This document shows positions 1-6,958 of a stretch of DNA of 9,347 bases, piece by piece; position 1 is the first letter of the stretch, and each line of letters begins with the position of its first letter. The notes under the pieces were generated by a model that had not been told where the DNA came from, did no database searches, and saw only the letters and a program-made list of their open reading frames with translations. Position numbers and translations under genes: made by a program. The DNA comes from CAZHOV01 sp964534315 (GTDB lineage Bacteria > Bacteroidota > Bacteroidia > Chitinophagales > Saprospiraceae), in assembly GCA_964534315.1 (NCBI GenBank), contig CAZHOV010000202.1, positions 1 through 9,347 of the forward strand. Direction: 5' to 3'.

Positions 1-2
1 GG

Positions 3-110
3 GGCAAACCAAATGAAATTTTCGTGACTACGTCACTACTGGAATATGCTAAGACCTTTGACTTCCAAATCTTTACAAAAAAGGTAGATATTAGAATGAG
101 CAATGAATAA
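3..110 (+). CDS. C-terminal end of an unidentified upstream gene
   Basis: An open frame enters from the left edge and gives 35 residues, starting GKPNEIFVTTSLLEY and ending in VDIRMSNE, before a TAA at 108-110. The other two plus frames close within the first 30 bases, so this is the only frame that could carry an incoming gene. I do not recognise the family from this tail. The 28-bp gap to the exonuclease start and the shared strand suggest the two genes may be co-transcribed. It could also be chance open frame, since only 35 codons are visible. Confidence 0.5.
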   Translation, partial: GKPNEIFVTTSLLEYAKTFDFQIFTKKVDIRMSNE

Positions 111-138
111 TTTATAATAGAGGCTTAAATTATATCCG

Positions 139-837
139 ATGCGCCTAAATATTTTCAATCGAAATAGGAAGAACGTAACTCCTCCCTTCTGGGAAGCCTA
201 TTTAAGGCATTTTCAGAAGAAAGAAAAGCATGTTGCATTCGATAATAATACCCGCTTCATCGTCTTCGACACCGAGACGACTGGTTTTCATCCAAAAAAG
301 GATGCGTTGTTGTCTATTGGTGCAGTAGGAATTACAGGACGGATGATTCGAATTGCCGACCGTTTTGAGGCTTTTGTGAACTACCCGGAACAACAATTTA
401 CTAAAAAAAATAAAGCATCCATCTCTGTTCACGGCATTATCCCTGAGCATCCTGACGGGCAACCTCTGGAAAATGTACTCGCCTCTTTTATTGATTATAT
501 CGGAAATAGTATTTTGGTCGGACAAAACATCGGATTTGATATAGAGGTCATTAATCAAAAGCTTAAGCTAATCGGTATATCCGGCAAACTTAAGAATCCG
601 GTGCTGGATACAGCTCTATTGGGGATGCGCCTCGACGGCATCCGCCATCCCGCTCACGCCCGCAGCGGAAAGTACACCCTCGATGCCCTCTGCCAACGCT
701 TCAACATCCCCCTGCACGATCGCCACAACGCTGCAGGTGATGCCTACATCACCGCCCTGCTATTCTTACTCCTTTCCAAAAAACTGCAAGACAAAAAAGT
801 GAACATCCAACGCGAACTGCTGGGTAAAAGGTTATAA
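139..837 (+). CDS. 3'-5' exonuclease, DnaQ/epsilon-like (DEDDh)
   Basis: This 232-residue protein carries the DnaQ-like exonuclease fold, which removes nucleotides from 3' ends using two metal ions. The Exo I motif is IVFDTETTGF with Asp44 and Glu46. The Exo II region is VGQNIGFDIE with Asp134; the more usual HN.xFD histidine is Gln here. The Exo III motif is HNAAGD with His196 and Asp201, the HxAxxD pattern of the DEDDh subgroup. The first 35 residues are a basic lead-in before the domain. It is a stand-alone exonuclease of about the length of an epsilon subunit, but sequence alone does not show whether it serves replication proofreading or repair. The ATG is preceded by AGAGG at 119-123, too far away (15 nt) to be a convincing ribosome binding site. 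Codons after about residue 160 are strikingly C-ending and GC-rich compared with the first two thirds. It converges on the minus-strand hydrolase gene. Confidence 0.88.
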   Translation: MRLNIFNRNRKNVTPPFWEAYLRHFQKKEKHVAFDNNTRFIVFDTETTGFHPKKDALLSIGAVGITGRMIRIADRFEAFVNYPEQQFTKKNKASISVHGIIPEHPDGQPLENVLASFIDYIGNSILVGQNIGFDIEVINQKLKLIGISGKLKNPVLDTALLGMRLDGIRHPAHARSGKYTLDALCQRFNIPLHDRHNAAGDAYITALLFLLLSKKLQDKKVNIQRELLGKRL

Positions 838-876
838 CGACAAAACGACTTAGCGATATAGCAAAAAGTATGGAAA

Positions 877-905
877 ATTTAAATTCAAAACTTTTGAATT
901 TAAAT
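877..905. repeat. perfect 14-bp AT-only inverted repeat between convergent genes
   Basis: The arms ATTTAAATTCAAAA (877-890) and TTTTGAATTTAAAT (892-905) are exact reverse complements around a single C. The element lies 40 bp after the exonuclease stop and 91 bp beyond the stop of the convergent hydrolase gene. It could form a weak bidirectional terminator hairpin, but the stem has only two G-C pairs and no clean T-run follows. A protein-binding site is an alternative. Confidence 0.6.
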
Positions 906-941
906 ATAGAATCTATCTCCCCCCCCTGTACCCTTTGAACT

Positions 942-989
942 CCCTGAAACCCTGAAACCCTGAAACCCTGAAACCCTGAAACCCTGAAA
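942..989. repeat. (CCCTGAAA)6 tandem repeat
   Basis: Six exact, uninterrupted copies of the 8-bp unit CCCTGAAA run from 942 to 989 and are followed by CC. The array ends 6 bp before the stop codon (996-998) of the minus-strand hydrolase gene, so it would lie at the start of that gene's 3' untranslated region, read as TTTCAGGG. A degenerate CCCTTTGAA and a run of eight C (919-926) lie just upstream. Copies are contiguous with no spacers, so this is a simple-sequence repeat and not a CRISPR. Confidence 0.9.
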
Positions 990-995
990 CCGCTG

Positions 996-1940
996 TCACC
1001 TCATCCACTCCTTAACTGCCTCGTTAAATGCTTCGGCGGCTTCAAATTGCACGAAGTGGCCGGCCTTGGGCACCATGATCAATTTGGAATCGGGGATTTG
1101 TTCGGCGCCCTCTTTGGCGTATTTTTCGGTCTTTTCTCCATTTAAGAAGCGATTGGGAATGAGGTTGTCATTTTCTCCAAACAGAACCAGAGTCGGTTGT
1201 TGAATATCCTTTAAGTAATCAAAAACGGGTTCGTCGACCATACCCTGTACGCATTGGGGGATGATGTAACAATAGCCGTCAAAGTCGTCTGCGGTTCGGA
1301 TAGCGATGCGGTCTTTGATCATAAACTCGGCATCTTTGGGGAAGTCATAGAAATTAAAAGCGAAATTTTCTTTTATTTGCTCTACGGTTGTCAGTTTTAC
1401 AAGGTCGGCGGTGAAAACATCCCGAAACCATTGCTTTTGCCCCTTATTAAAGGTTTCAAACCCTGCAGGGGCCGCTAAAATGAGTTTTTCGACCTGCTCA
1501 GGGTAGGCGAGGGCTGCAACAATAGAGATCTGCCCGCCCATCGAATGGCCGGCCAGGGTGACTTTACCTAAATTGAGCTTGTCGATAAACTCGGCGACTG
1601 TTTTGGCAAAAAACGTCATGCTCCCCTCGTACTTTCCTTTACTCGAATGTCCATACCCGGGCAAGTCGATGGCAATACACCTAAAATCTGACTTAAGTCC
1701 TTCGATGTTCTTTTTCCAGGCGGGCAAATAGCTTCCTAAACCATGAATAAAAATAATCGTCTGATCGCCGCTCCCTTCATCGATATACGCTAATTCTATA
1801 TCATTCGATAGTCCGACCTTTTTCACCTCATAGGGATATTCGATCTGATCCATACTGGTGACCTGAGTCAAACTTTTCTGAAAAGCGCAACCTGTAAATA
1901 AAGAAGATAGCAGAAGTAAATATAAAATTGATAGTCGCAT
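996..1940 (-). CDS. alpha/beta hydrolase, predicted lipoprotein
   Basis: The 314-residue product begins with a hydrophobic signal and a lipobox LFTGC, with lipidated Cys18, so it is predicted to sit on an envelope membrane facing away from the cytoplasm. The alpha/beta hydrolase core follows: oxyanion loop FIHGLG (His66-Gly67), nucleophile elbow GHSMGG with Ser133, acid Asp258 in GENDNLIPN, and His295 in AGHFVQFE. A cap region lies between about residues 160 and 230. The family cleaves esters or C-C bonds; the substrate cannot be read from the sequence. It is a clear paralogue of the hydrolase domain encoded at 7242-8594, sharing SYLxAW, APAGFE, QWFR, EPVFD and GHFVQFEAAE. The gene begins downstream of a terminator that ends the beta-barrel gene, so it probably has its own promoter within 1941-2003, where I saw no clear box. 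Confidence 0.88.
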   Translation of the reverse strand: MRLSILYLLLLSSLFTGCAFQKSLTQVTSMDQIEYPYEVKKVGLSNDIELAYIDEGSGDQTIIFIHGLGSYLPAWKKNIEGLKSDFRCIAIDLPGYGHSSKGKYEGSMTFFAKTVAEFIDKLNLGKVTLAGHSMGGQISIVAALAYPEQVEKLILAAPAGFETFNKGQKQWFRDVFTADLVKLTTVEQIKENFAFNFYDFPKDAEFMIKDRIAIRTADDFDGYCYIIPQCVQGMVDEPVFDYLKDIQQPTLVLFGENDNLIPNRFLNGEKTEKYAKEGAEQIPDSKLIMVPKAGHFVQFEAAEAFNEAVKEWMR

Positions 1941-2003
1941 AGTTAATTTTTTATAGTGTTACTTTTGATAAGTCTTAATGGGTTCTCAACACTAAACGCT
2001 CTC

Positions 2004-2052
2004 AAAAAGAAAAAACTTGGGAGGCTGGTTCATTTACTAATGAGTGAGCCTC
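2004..2052 (-). terminator. intrinsic terminator of the outer-membrane protein gene
   Basis: Read on the minus strand, a stem starting GAGGCT and closing AGCCTC (2021-2052) encloses a second pairing block (CATTA/AATG side) with a short loop; 11 of 14 positions pair. It is followed after CCAAG by T-runs (plus-strand A-runs at 2004-2008 and 2010-2015). It starts 4 bp beyond the stop codon of the beta-barrel gene, the expected place for a rho-independent terminator, and separates that gene from the lipoprotein hydrolase. Confidence 0.7.
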
Positions 2053-2056
2053 GTTA

Positions 2057-3619
2057 CTAAAACATCAACCACCGAAACGAGACAAAAGTCGTCCAGGGAT
2101 CTGCCGGGCGCTCTTTATTAGAGCCTATAACTCTGGGGCTGTCAAAAAAGTCGCCCAACCATAGATGGGCGGCATGCAGATCGACATGCATAAACGGGCC
2201 GATCTGGTAAGTAACCCTGAAGTTACCTTCTATGCCGACAAATTTTCCTCCATCTCTTGGAGTAGCATTACTCATGGCTACCGCTGTTCCCACTTTGGCA
2301 TATAGTTTATGGGGAATAAAACTCTTGGATAAATTTACGGTTCCTCCCAGTACACCATAGCCTTGATTCGAAATATCAGCTACGGCACCAAAAAAGCGAT
2401 TGACGACATTCCCGTGCGGAAAAAGAATATAGCCGCCATGACTGATAAAAATACCTGCCGGCGCTCCCCAGGTATTGCCGGTCATCACGCCTGAGTAGTG
2501 TTTGTCCTGAATGCCATCCTCATCTCCTGAAGTATAAATAGCATCTACCATGATGGCATCATTAATGGTTTGGCCATACCGGTAACAGCCTTTCAAATTA
2601 GCTCCTATTCCGAAAATAGAAGCGCCTTTTTCCTCATTCCCATTCACTTCCTTGGAGGCATACCCTATATTAGCATTGACGAAACCGGTAAGTAGAAATT
2701 TATCCATCATAAAGGACTCATTCCGGCTAAAGTAGGTTCCTGCCCAAAAAACATCTGCTTTATAAGGATCGCCTCCGAACGGAAAGCGAAAGGCACCGTT
2801 GTAGTCAACCAACGTACTGTTCAAGCCCTGACCCAGGATAGAAGGTCCTCCCTCTCCATTGGCCCGGTCACGCACATAGTATAAAGAGCCGCCGAGATTC
2901 CATTTGGGAGAAAGACTTTGTTGATACGTAAATTCTGTTAGAGAAACATCATCATTTTCCTGGATGTTATTTTCATACAATTGATAATATCCGAACTTGA
3001 TTTTATTAAAATCACCATCTCTTCTAACTGAAATGCCGACACCATCCGTACCCCAATACATGAGCCGGTATCCCGTGTTCGTCATCCGGTCAAAAAAGGT
3101 GCGGTAGGGGTTGTGCGGGGTGTCATACAGCCGTTGCAAGCCCAGGTTGATCGCCCATCGGGGAGCGGGAATAAATTCCAACTCTATATTTTGGGTTTGA
3201 ATATTAGTCTGATCAGCAGATATGGCGGAACCGAAGTTCCCCCCCGTGCCATAGGCGGCATCCCCCCAGGTCCAGTCGATCTCCAGCGAAGCTCTTAAAA
3301 TCGCTTTGCCGTTAAAGATTTTGGGTTGGAAGATGAAAAAAGGAATGATGCGTTGCTCAAAATATTGCGTATTGGCTGTATCAACGGTATTGGTGGTATT
3401 AGGACCATAGAGTCTTCCCACAACCTGACCTTTTAGGAAGTCGTTGGTCGGGAACATATTGGAATTTACATAATGGTTGTAGAAGAAGGCAAGAAACTGA
3501 AATTCTTTGTTTGCTTTTTGGGGTATCTCCTGGTCGAATACTTTTAAGTAATCACTTTCCTGGCTGTAAGAAAACAAAGTGATCAACAAACAGACTACGA
3601 CAAGGTAAATCTTTTGCAT
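2057..3619 (-). CDS. outer-membrane beta-barrel protein (porin/alginate-export-like)
   Basis: The 520-residue product has a signal peptide of about 19 residues (MQKIYLVVVCLLITLFSYS, followed by Q), a typical Bacteroidota cleavage region. The mature part is rich in Gly, aromatic residues and alternating polar/apolar strands and ends in a strand WTTFVSFRWLMF with C-terminal Phe, the usual signature of a beta-barrel inserted by the Bam machinery. Length and texture resemble 16-18-strand channels; features such as GGKFVGIEGNFRVTYQIGP near the C-terminus recall the alginate-export/AlgE-like family, but this is a judgement by eye. Substrate is unknown. The neighbours (ligase, KAS III-like enzyme, hydrolases) make a lipid, ester or hydrocarbon substrate conceivable. 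The gene follows the Cys-repeat lipoprotein by 141 bp, with a plus-oriented hairpin in between, and is closed by a terminator. Confidence 0.8.
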   Translation of the reverse strand: MQKIYLVVVCLLITLFSYSQESDYLKVFDQEIPQKANKEFQFLAFFYNHYVNSNMFPTNDFLKGQVVGRLYGPNTTNTVDTANTQYFEQRIIPFFIFQPKIFNGKAILRASLEIDWTWGDAAYGTGGNFGSAISADQTNIQTQNIELEFIPAPRWAINLGLQRLYDTPHNPYRTFFDRMTNTGYRLMYWGTDGVGISVRRDGDFNKIKFGYYQLYENNIQENDDVSLTEFTYQQSLSPKWNLGGSLYYVRDRANGEGGPSILGQGLNSTLVDYNGAFRFPFGGDPYKADVFWAGTYFSRNESFMMDKFLLTGFVNANIGYASKEVNGNEEKGASIFGIGANLKGCYRYGQTINDAIMVDAIYTSGDEDGIQDKHYSGVMTGNTWGAPAGIFISHGGYILFPHGNVVNRFFGAVADISNQGYGVLGGTVNLSKSFIPHKLYAKVGTAVAMSNATPRDGGKFVGIEGNFRVTYQIGPFMHVDLHAAHLWLGDFFDSPRVIGSNKERPADPWTTFVSFRWLMF

Positions 3620-3659
3620 AACTGATGATTTTCATTTTAGGAAAGAAGATTCAAGAGTG

Positions 3660-3700
3660 GGTGACTGAAAATACATATAGCATTTTCAGCCACCTTTTTT
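3660..3700 (+). terminator. hairpin plus T-run oriented on the plus strand
   Basis: GGTGACTGAAAAT (3660-3672) and ATTTTCAGCCACC (3682-3694) pair over 13 positions with one mismatch, around a 9-nt loop, followed by six T (3695-3700). This is the shape of an intrinsic terminator for plus-strand RNA. No plus-strand gene ends nearby; both flanking genes are on the minus strand. For minus-strand transcripts it is a stem preceded by A-run, without a downstream U-run, so it might act instead in RNA processing or attenuation. Confidence 0.5.
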
Positions 3701-3760
3701 AATTATCACTATCCTTCAATGGGAGAAAAAAGTCCCGTTTCAGGATGTAGTAAGCATAAG

Positions 3761-4405
3761 TTACTCTATTCTAATGTAGGTTTGCACATTGGTATCGCCC
3801 AGCGCTCCTCCGCTGGAACTTCCAAATCCAGCTTCTGGTGTTGGAGGAGTAGCTCCAAGGTCTGGTTGGGTTTGTACGATTTCATACTTCATGGTATTAT
3901 CGTTGATCTCAAAAATACCCTCACTAGTTAAAGTAGCAGGTGCAGATTGGTTTACTGTAATTTCCCAGATCCCGTCTACACTTGATTCTGTTTGCGCGTA
4001 GGTTCCTGTTAGCTGAATAGCCGTTCCGGAGGTGTCCACTTGTGTTACACTGTAGGTCATATCGGTTTTAAATTCAGCATAAATGGAATCTACAGCAAAT
4101 AAAGTAACCAACAGTGGAGCTACATTAGCGCCAGAAGATTGCCATTCGCCCTGGATGCCTACCAAACAAGGATCACAATCACCGCCGCAGTCTACGCCGG
4201 TCTCATTACCGTTTTGAATACCGTCATCGCAAGTAGGGCAAGGGGCACAGTCGCCACCACAGTCTACACCGGTCTCATTACCGTTTTGTACACCATCGGT
4301 ACAGGTTGGAGTAGGATCGTCTGATTCATCATCAGAACACGCTTGTGTGCCGATAACCAATCCTGAGATCAATAGTAAAAAGAAAATCATTTTGAGCTTT
4401 TTCAT
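3761..4405 (-). CDS. Cys-rich repeat lipoprotein with lipocalin-like domain
   Basis: The 214-residue product starts with a lipoprotein signal ending IGTQAC, lipidated Cys23, followed by an acidic SDDESDDP linker. Residues 35-82 are two 24-residue repeats of pattern C-x-D-G-x-Q-N-G-N-E-T-G-V-D-C-G-G-D-C-x-P-C, four Cys each, likely held by disulphides and possibly binding calcium through the Asp/Asn/Glu cluster. The rest (about 84-214), beginning GIQGEWQSSG, looks like the small beta-barrel lipocalin-like domain common in Bacteroidota lipoproteins: W near the start, alternating strands such as YSVTQVD, WEITVN and MKYEIVQ, then a Gly/Ser/Pro-rich loop and final strand QTYIRIE. Function is unknown; the acidic residues after Cys23 would suit surface export. 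It lies 37 bp behind the ligase gene and may belong to the same transcript. Confidence 0.75.
   Translation of the reverse strand: MKKLKMIFFLLLISGLVIGTQACSDDESDDPTPTCTDGVQNGNETGVDCGGDCAPCPTCDDGIQNGNETGVDCGGDCDPCLVGIQGEWQSSGANVAPLLVTLFAVDSIYAEFKTDMTYSVTQVDTSGTAIQLTGTYAQTESSVDGIWEITVNQSAPATLTSEGIFEINDNTMKYEIVQTQPDLGATPPTPEAGFGSSSGGALGDTNVQTYIRIE
4160..4303 (-). repeat. two 72-bp in-frame repeats encoding the Cys-rich motif
   Basis: Two 24-codon units are adjacent: codons 35-58 and 59-82 of the lipoprotein. At DNA level the block CAGTCTACRCCGGTCTCAT (plus strand) and the following TACCGTTTTG are identical in both apart from one base, while the unit ends differ. This indicates a fairly recent internal duplication, or homogenisation, within the gene. 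Confidence 0.85.
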
Positions 4406-4442
4406 GTCGATAAAAATTTTAGGTTAAAAAAATGATTAGATA

Positions 4443-5963
4443 TTAAGATGATTTGTTCCAACTTTTTAGTGCCATTTTATTGATTTTTCCTGCATCATTC
4501 TTGGGCAACTCGTCAATAAAAATGAACGATTTAGGAATTTTAAATTTGGCAAGTTTTTTCAGGCAATATGCTTTCAGGTCTTCTTCTGTTAAATCGGTAT
4601 CTTTCGTTTTTACAATAAATGCCCTTCCCACTTCTCCCCATTTGGGGTCGGGGATACCGACAATAGCTACTTCGGAAACATGCTCATGGGCAACGATCAC
4701 CCGCTCCACTTCTGCCGGATAGACATTTTCTCCTCCGGAAATGAACATATTCTTGATCCGGTCCACCACAAATAAGTAATCCTCTTCATCGCATTTGACC
4801 ATATCTCCGGTATAAAACCACCCATCCTTGATCGACTTCCGGGTGGCTTCTTCATTTTTCCAATATCCGGGGGTAACCATGGGGCCTTTTAACAGCAGTT
4901 CCCCCGCGGTATTGGGAGGAACAGGCTGATCTTTGGAGTCTACGATCTTGGTTTGCACGTAAAAGTTGGCCCTGCCGATGGATCCTTTTCTTCTGACAGC
5001 ATCGTCTTGGTGCAGAGAGGTTAAATTGGGCCCAACTTCTGTCATCCCATACCCTTGTCTGATAGGAACTCCTTTTTCATGCCATTTTTCGATCAATGGA
5101 ATGGGCATTGGCTCACCACCGACGATAATATATAGTAGGTCGTCAAAATTGATTTGCTCGAATAGGGGTTCATCTGCCATCATTTTAAGCATGGTAGGTA
5201 CGCCCATAAAGATGGTTACTCGCTCTTCTTGTATCAGTTTCAACATTTTAGCCGCGTCAAACTTCTTCATCAAGTAAACAAAACCTCCATGATGCAATAG
5301 GGGAGTAGTCAGTACATTCCAGCCTCCGGTATGAAAAGGTGGCATACAGTTGATCGTCCTACTTTCAGTATTGATGATGAGGCTCATAGCTGTATTGATA
5401 CTATTCCAGAAAAGCATTTTGTGGGTGTACAGAGCGCCTTTAGGAAAGCCGGTTGTTCCGGAAGTGAAGAGGATAAAAACCGGATCATCTTCATCGACGG
5501 GGATGATCTCGAAATGCTGATCTTCCTCCTTTTGAACTGCCGGATCGCAGAATGCATGTAATTCTTCGATAGTCCAATGGTGAGCAATAGATTCATAAGA
5601 AGCTGCATTTTTGATGAGGGACTCGTATTTTTGAGAATGGATAACTAGCTTGGGTTCTGCATTTTTTAACAGGTAATCTAATTCCTCGCTTGTAAACCGG
5701 AAATTAAAGGGTACCAGGGTTAGTCCTGTTTTTTGAGCAGCAACGAATAAAAGGATCAACTCCACACAATTATCAGAAATCACTCCGATCCGGTCGCCTT
5801 TGGAGAGTTGGAGGGTTTGGGTGAGATAGTGGGTGAGCCGGTTACCGAGGGCATTAAGCTGTGCATAGGTCAGCTCAAATGCTGATCCTTCTTCTTTAAC
5901 GGCTACTTTTGCAGGGCTGTAAGTAGCCCACTTTGCGATCCAATCTTGTTGAGGTTGTATCAT
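4443..5963 (-). CDS. AMP-forming acyl-CoA synthetase (fatty-acid CoA ligase type)
   Basis: The 506-residue product has the full set of ANL-superfamily core motifs: P-loop TSGTTGFPKG (167-176), YGMTE (305-309), YTGDM with Asp387, DRIKNMFISGGENVYPAEVE (401-420) with the hinge region, and PKNDAGKINK with the adenylation Lys493. These enzymes activate a carboxylic acid as acyl-AMP and then usually pass it to CoA. Length and motifs match medium/long-chain fatty-acyl or related acyl-CoA ligases; chain length cannot be read. No signal peptide, so cytoplasmic. The ATG lies 5 bp after the stop of the KAS III-like gene, so the two are almost certainly co-translated from one mRNA, and the ligase may supply that enzyme with acyl-CoA (inference). 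An OleC-like beta-lactone synthetase is less likely given the length and intact C-terminal lysine motif. Confidence 0.92.
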   Translation of the reverse strand: MIQPQQDWIAKWATYSPAKVAVKEEGSAFELTYAQLNALGNRLTHYLTQTLQLSKGDRIGVISDNCVELILLFVAAQKTGLTLVPFNFRFTSEELDYLLKNAEPKLVIHSQKYESLIKNAASYESIAHHWTIEELHAFCDPAVQKEEDQHFEIIPVDEDDPVFILFTSGTTGFPKGALYTHKMLFWNSINTAMSLIINTESRTINCMPPFHTGGWNVLTTPLLHHGGFVYLMKKFDAAKMLKLIQEERVTIFMGVPTMLKMMADEPLFEQINFDDLLYIIVGGEPMPIPLIEKWHEKGVPIRQGYGMTEVGPNLTSLHQDDAVRRKGSIGRANFYVQTKIVDSKDQPVPPNTAGELLLKGPMVTPGYWKNEEATRKSIKDGWFYTGDMVKCDEEDYLFVVDRIKNMFISGGENVYPAEVERVIVAHEHVSEVAIVGIPDPKWGEVGRAFIVKTKDTDLTEEDLKAYCLKKLAKFKIPKSFIFIDELPKNDAGKINKMALKSWNKSS

Positions 5964-5968
5964 AATGT

Positions 5969-6958
5969 TTAAAATTTAAATGCTGCGCTGGCGAATGCGA
6001 GTCCTCCGCCTGAGCCTAGAAATACGACTAAATCTCCTCTCTTTACGATGCCTTTTTCTACGGCATCATTAAAAGCTAAAGGTATACAAGCAGATCCCGT
6101 ATACCCATAATAATGCATGATTGTATGAGCTTTAGATCGGTCTACTCCGATCCGGTCCATCGTTTCGTAAATGCTATTTATATTAATTTGGGTGATAAAA
6201 AAATGATCTATATCATCCGGTGATATTTTTAGCCGGTGACAAATGTTGTTGATCATTTGGGACCATTGGTCTGGATTAACTTCGGGAGGGAATTTTTTTA
6301 CAAATTTAAGTTTGTGGTCAGTTTGCTCGATAATCTTTTTGTTGATCGGCATATGGGTGCCTCCGGCATAGATGCCCATCCAGTCGTGGTACTCTCCTTT
6401 GCTTACCAGTTCGCTGGTCAGAAATCCCTGTTCGGTTTGTTCTTTTGCCGATAAAATGGCGGCGCCCGCGCCGTCGGCAAAAAGGGTGACGGTTTTTTTG
6501 TCTTTTAGATTCAGGTATTTACTCATGGCATAAGCACCGACTACCAGGACATGCTGATAATGGGGGTCTGCTATCAGGTATTTTGAGCCGATATCCAGCC
6601 CGGTGACGAATCCAGCACAGGCAGTATTGACGTCAAAAGTGCCTGCGTTTGTTGCCCCTATTCTGCTTTGAACCACAGCAGCAGTAGAGGGCGAAATATA
6701 CTCTGGAGTATCGGTGGCGATAATCAGTAGGTCCAGATCTTTAGGGGAGAGATTTGCTCTTTCAAGGGCTTGGAGGGCAGCTTTTTCGCAGAGGTCAGCG
6801 GTAGATTCATTGTCTGCGCACCACCTGCGCTCATAGATTTGCACATTTTCTCTAAGCCAGGTATCTACATCTTCGCCCAGTAGTTGATTGAAGTATTCGT
6901 TGGTAACGATTCGTTCGGGTACGTAAAATCCGGTAGATGAAATGATAGCTTTCCGCAT
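5969..6958 (-). CDS. KAS III (FabH-like) condensing enzyme with divergent active site
   Basis: The product has the thiolase fold of 3-oxoacyl-ACP synthase III. Numbering here is from an in-frame TTG at 6979 (336 residues); I prefer the ATG at 6958 (residue 8, giving 329 residues) because MRKAIISSTGFYVPERIVTN matches the usual FabH beginning. The nucleophile is Cys121 in FDVNTACAGF, and LFADGAGA and the C-terminal GSGGG loop are present. In FabH the triad is completed by His in HQAN and Asn in GNTSAAS. Aligned by eye, these are TQIN (Thr263) and GYTGSAC (Tyr293), so both appear replaced; His285 and His289 in AHTIMHYYGY are nearby candidates for a substitute base. It is therefore probably a specialised acyl condensing or acyl-transfer enzyme and not the housekeeping FabH. 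It is the first gene of a tight pair with the ligase. Confidence 0.85.
   Translation of the reverse strand: MRKAIISSTGFYVPERIVTNEYFNQLLGEDVDTWLRENVQIYERRWCADNESTADLCEKAALQALERANLSPKDLDLLIIATDTPEYISPSTAAVVQSRIGATNAGTFDVNTACAGFVTGLDIGSKYLIADPHYQHVLVVGAYAMSKYLNLKDKKTVTLFADGAGAAILSAKEQTEQGFLTSELVSKGEYHDWMGIYAGGTHMPINKKIIEQTDHKLKFVKKFPPEVNPDQWSQMINNICHRLKISPDDIDHFFITQININSIYETMDRIGVDRSKAHTIMHYYGYTGSACIPLAFNDAVEKGIVKRGDLVVFLGSGGGLAFASAAFKF

Noticed and set aside
919..926. Run of eight C as a phase-variation switch
   Set aside because: It lies in non-coding sequence between the ends of two convergent genes, so slippage would not switch a reading frame or a promoter.
942..989. Possible CRISPR-like array
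   Set aside because: The 8-bp units are directly adjacent without spacers and far shorter than CRISPR repeats.
3719..3931. Small plus-strand open frame starting MGEKSPVSG
   Set aside because: Most of it is antisense to the lipoprotein coding region, it has no recognisable motif, and the minus-strand frame has a clear lipobox and domain.
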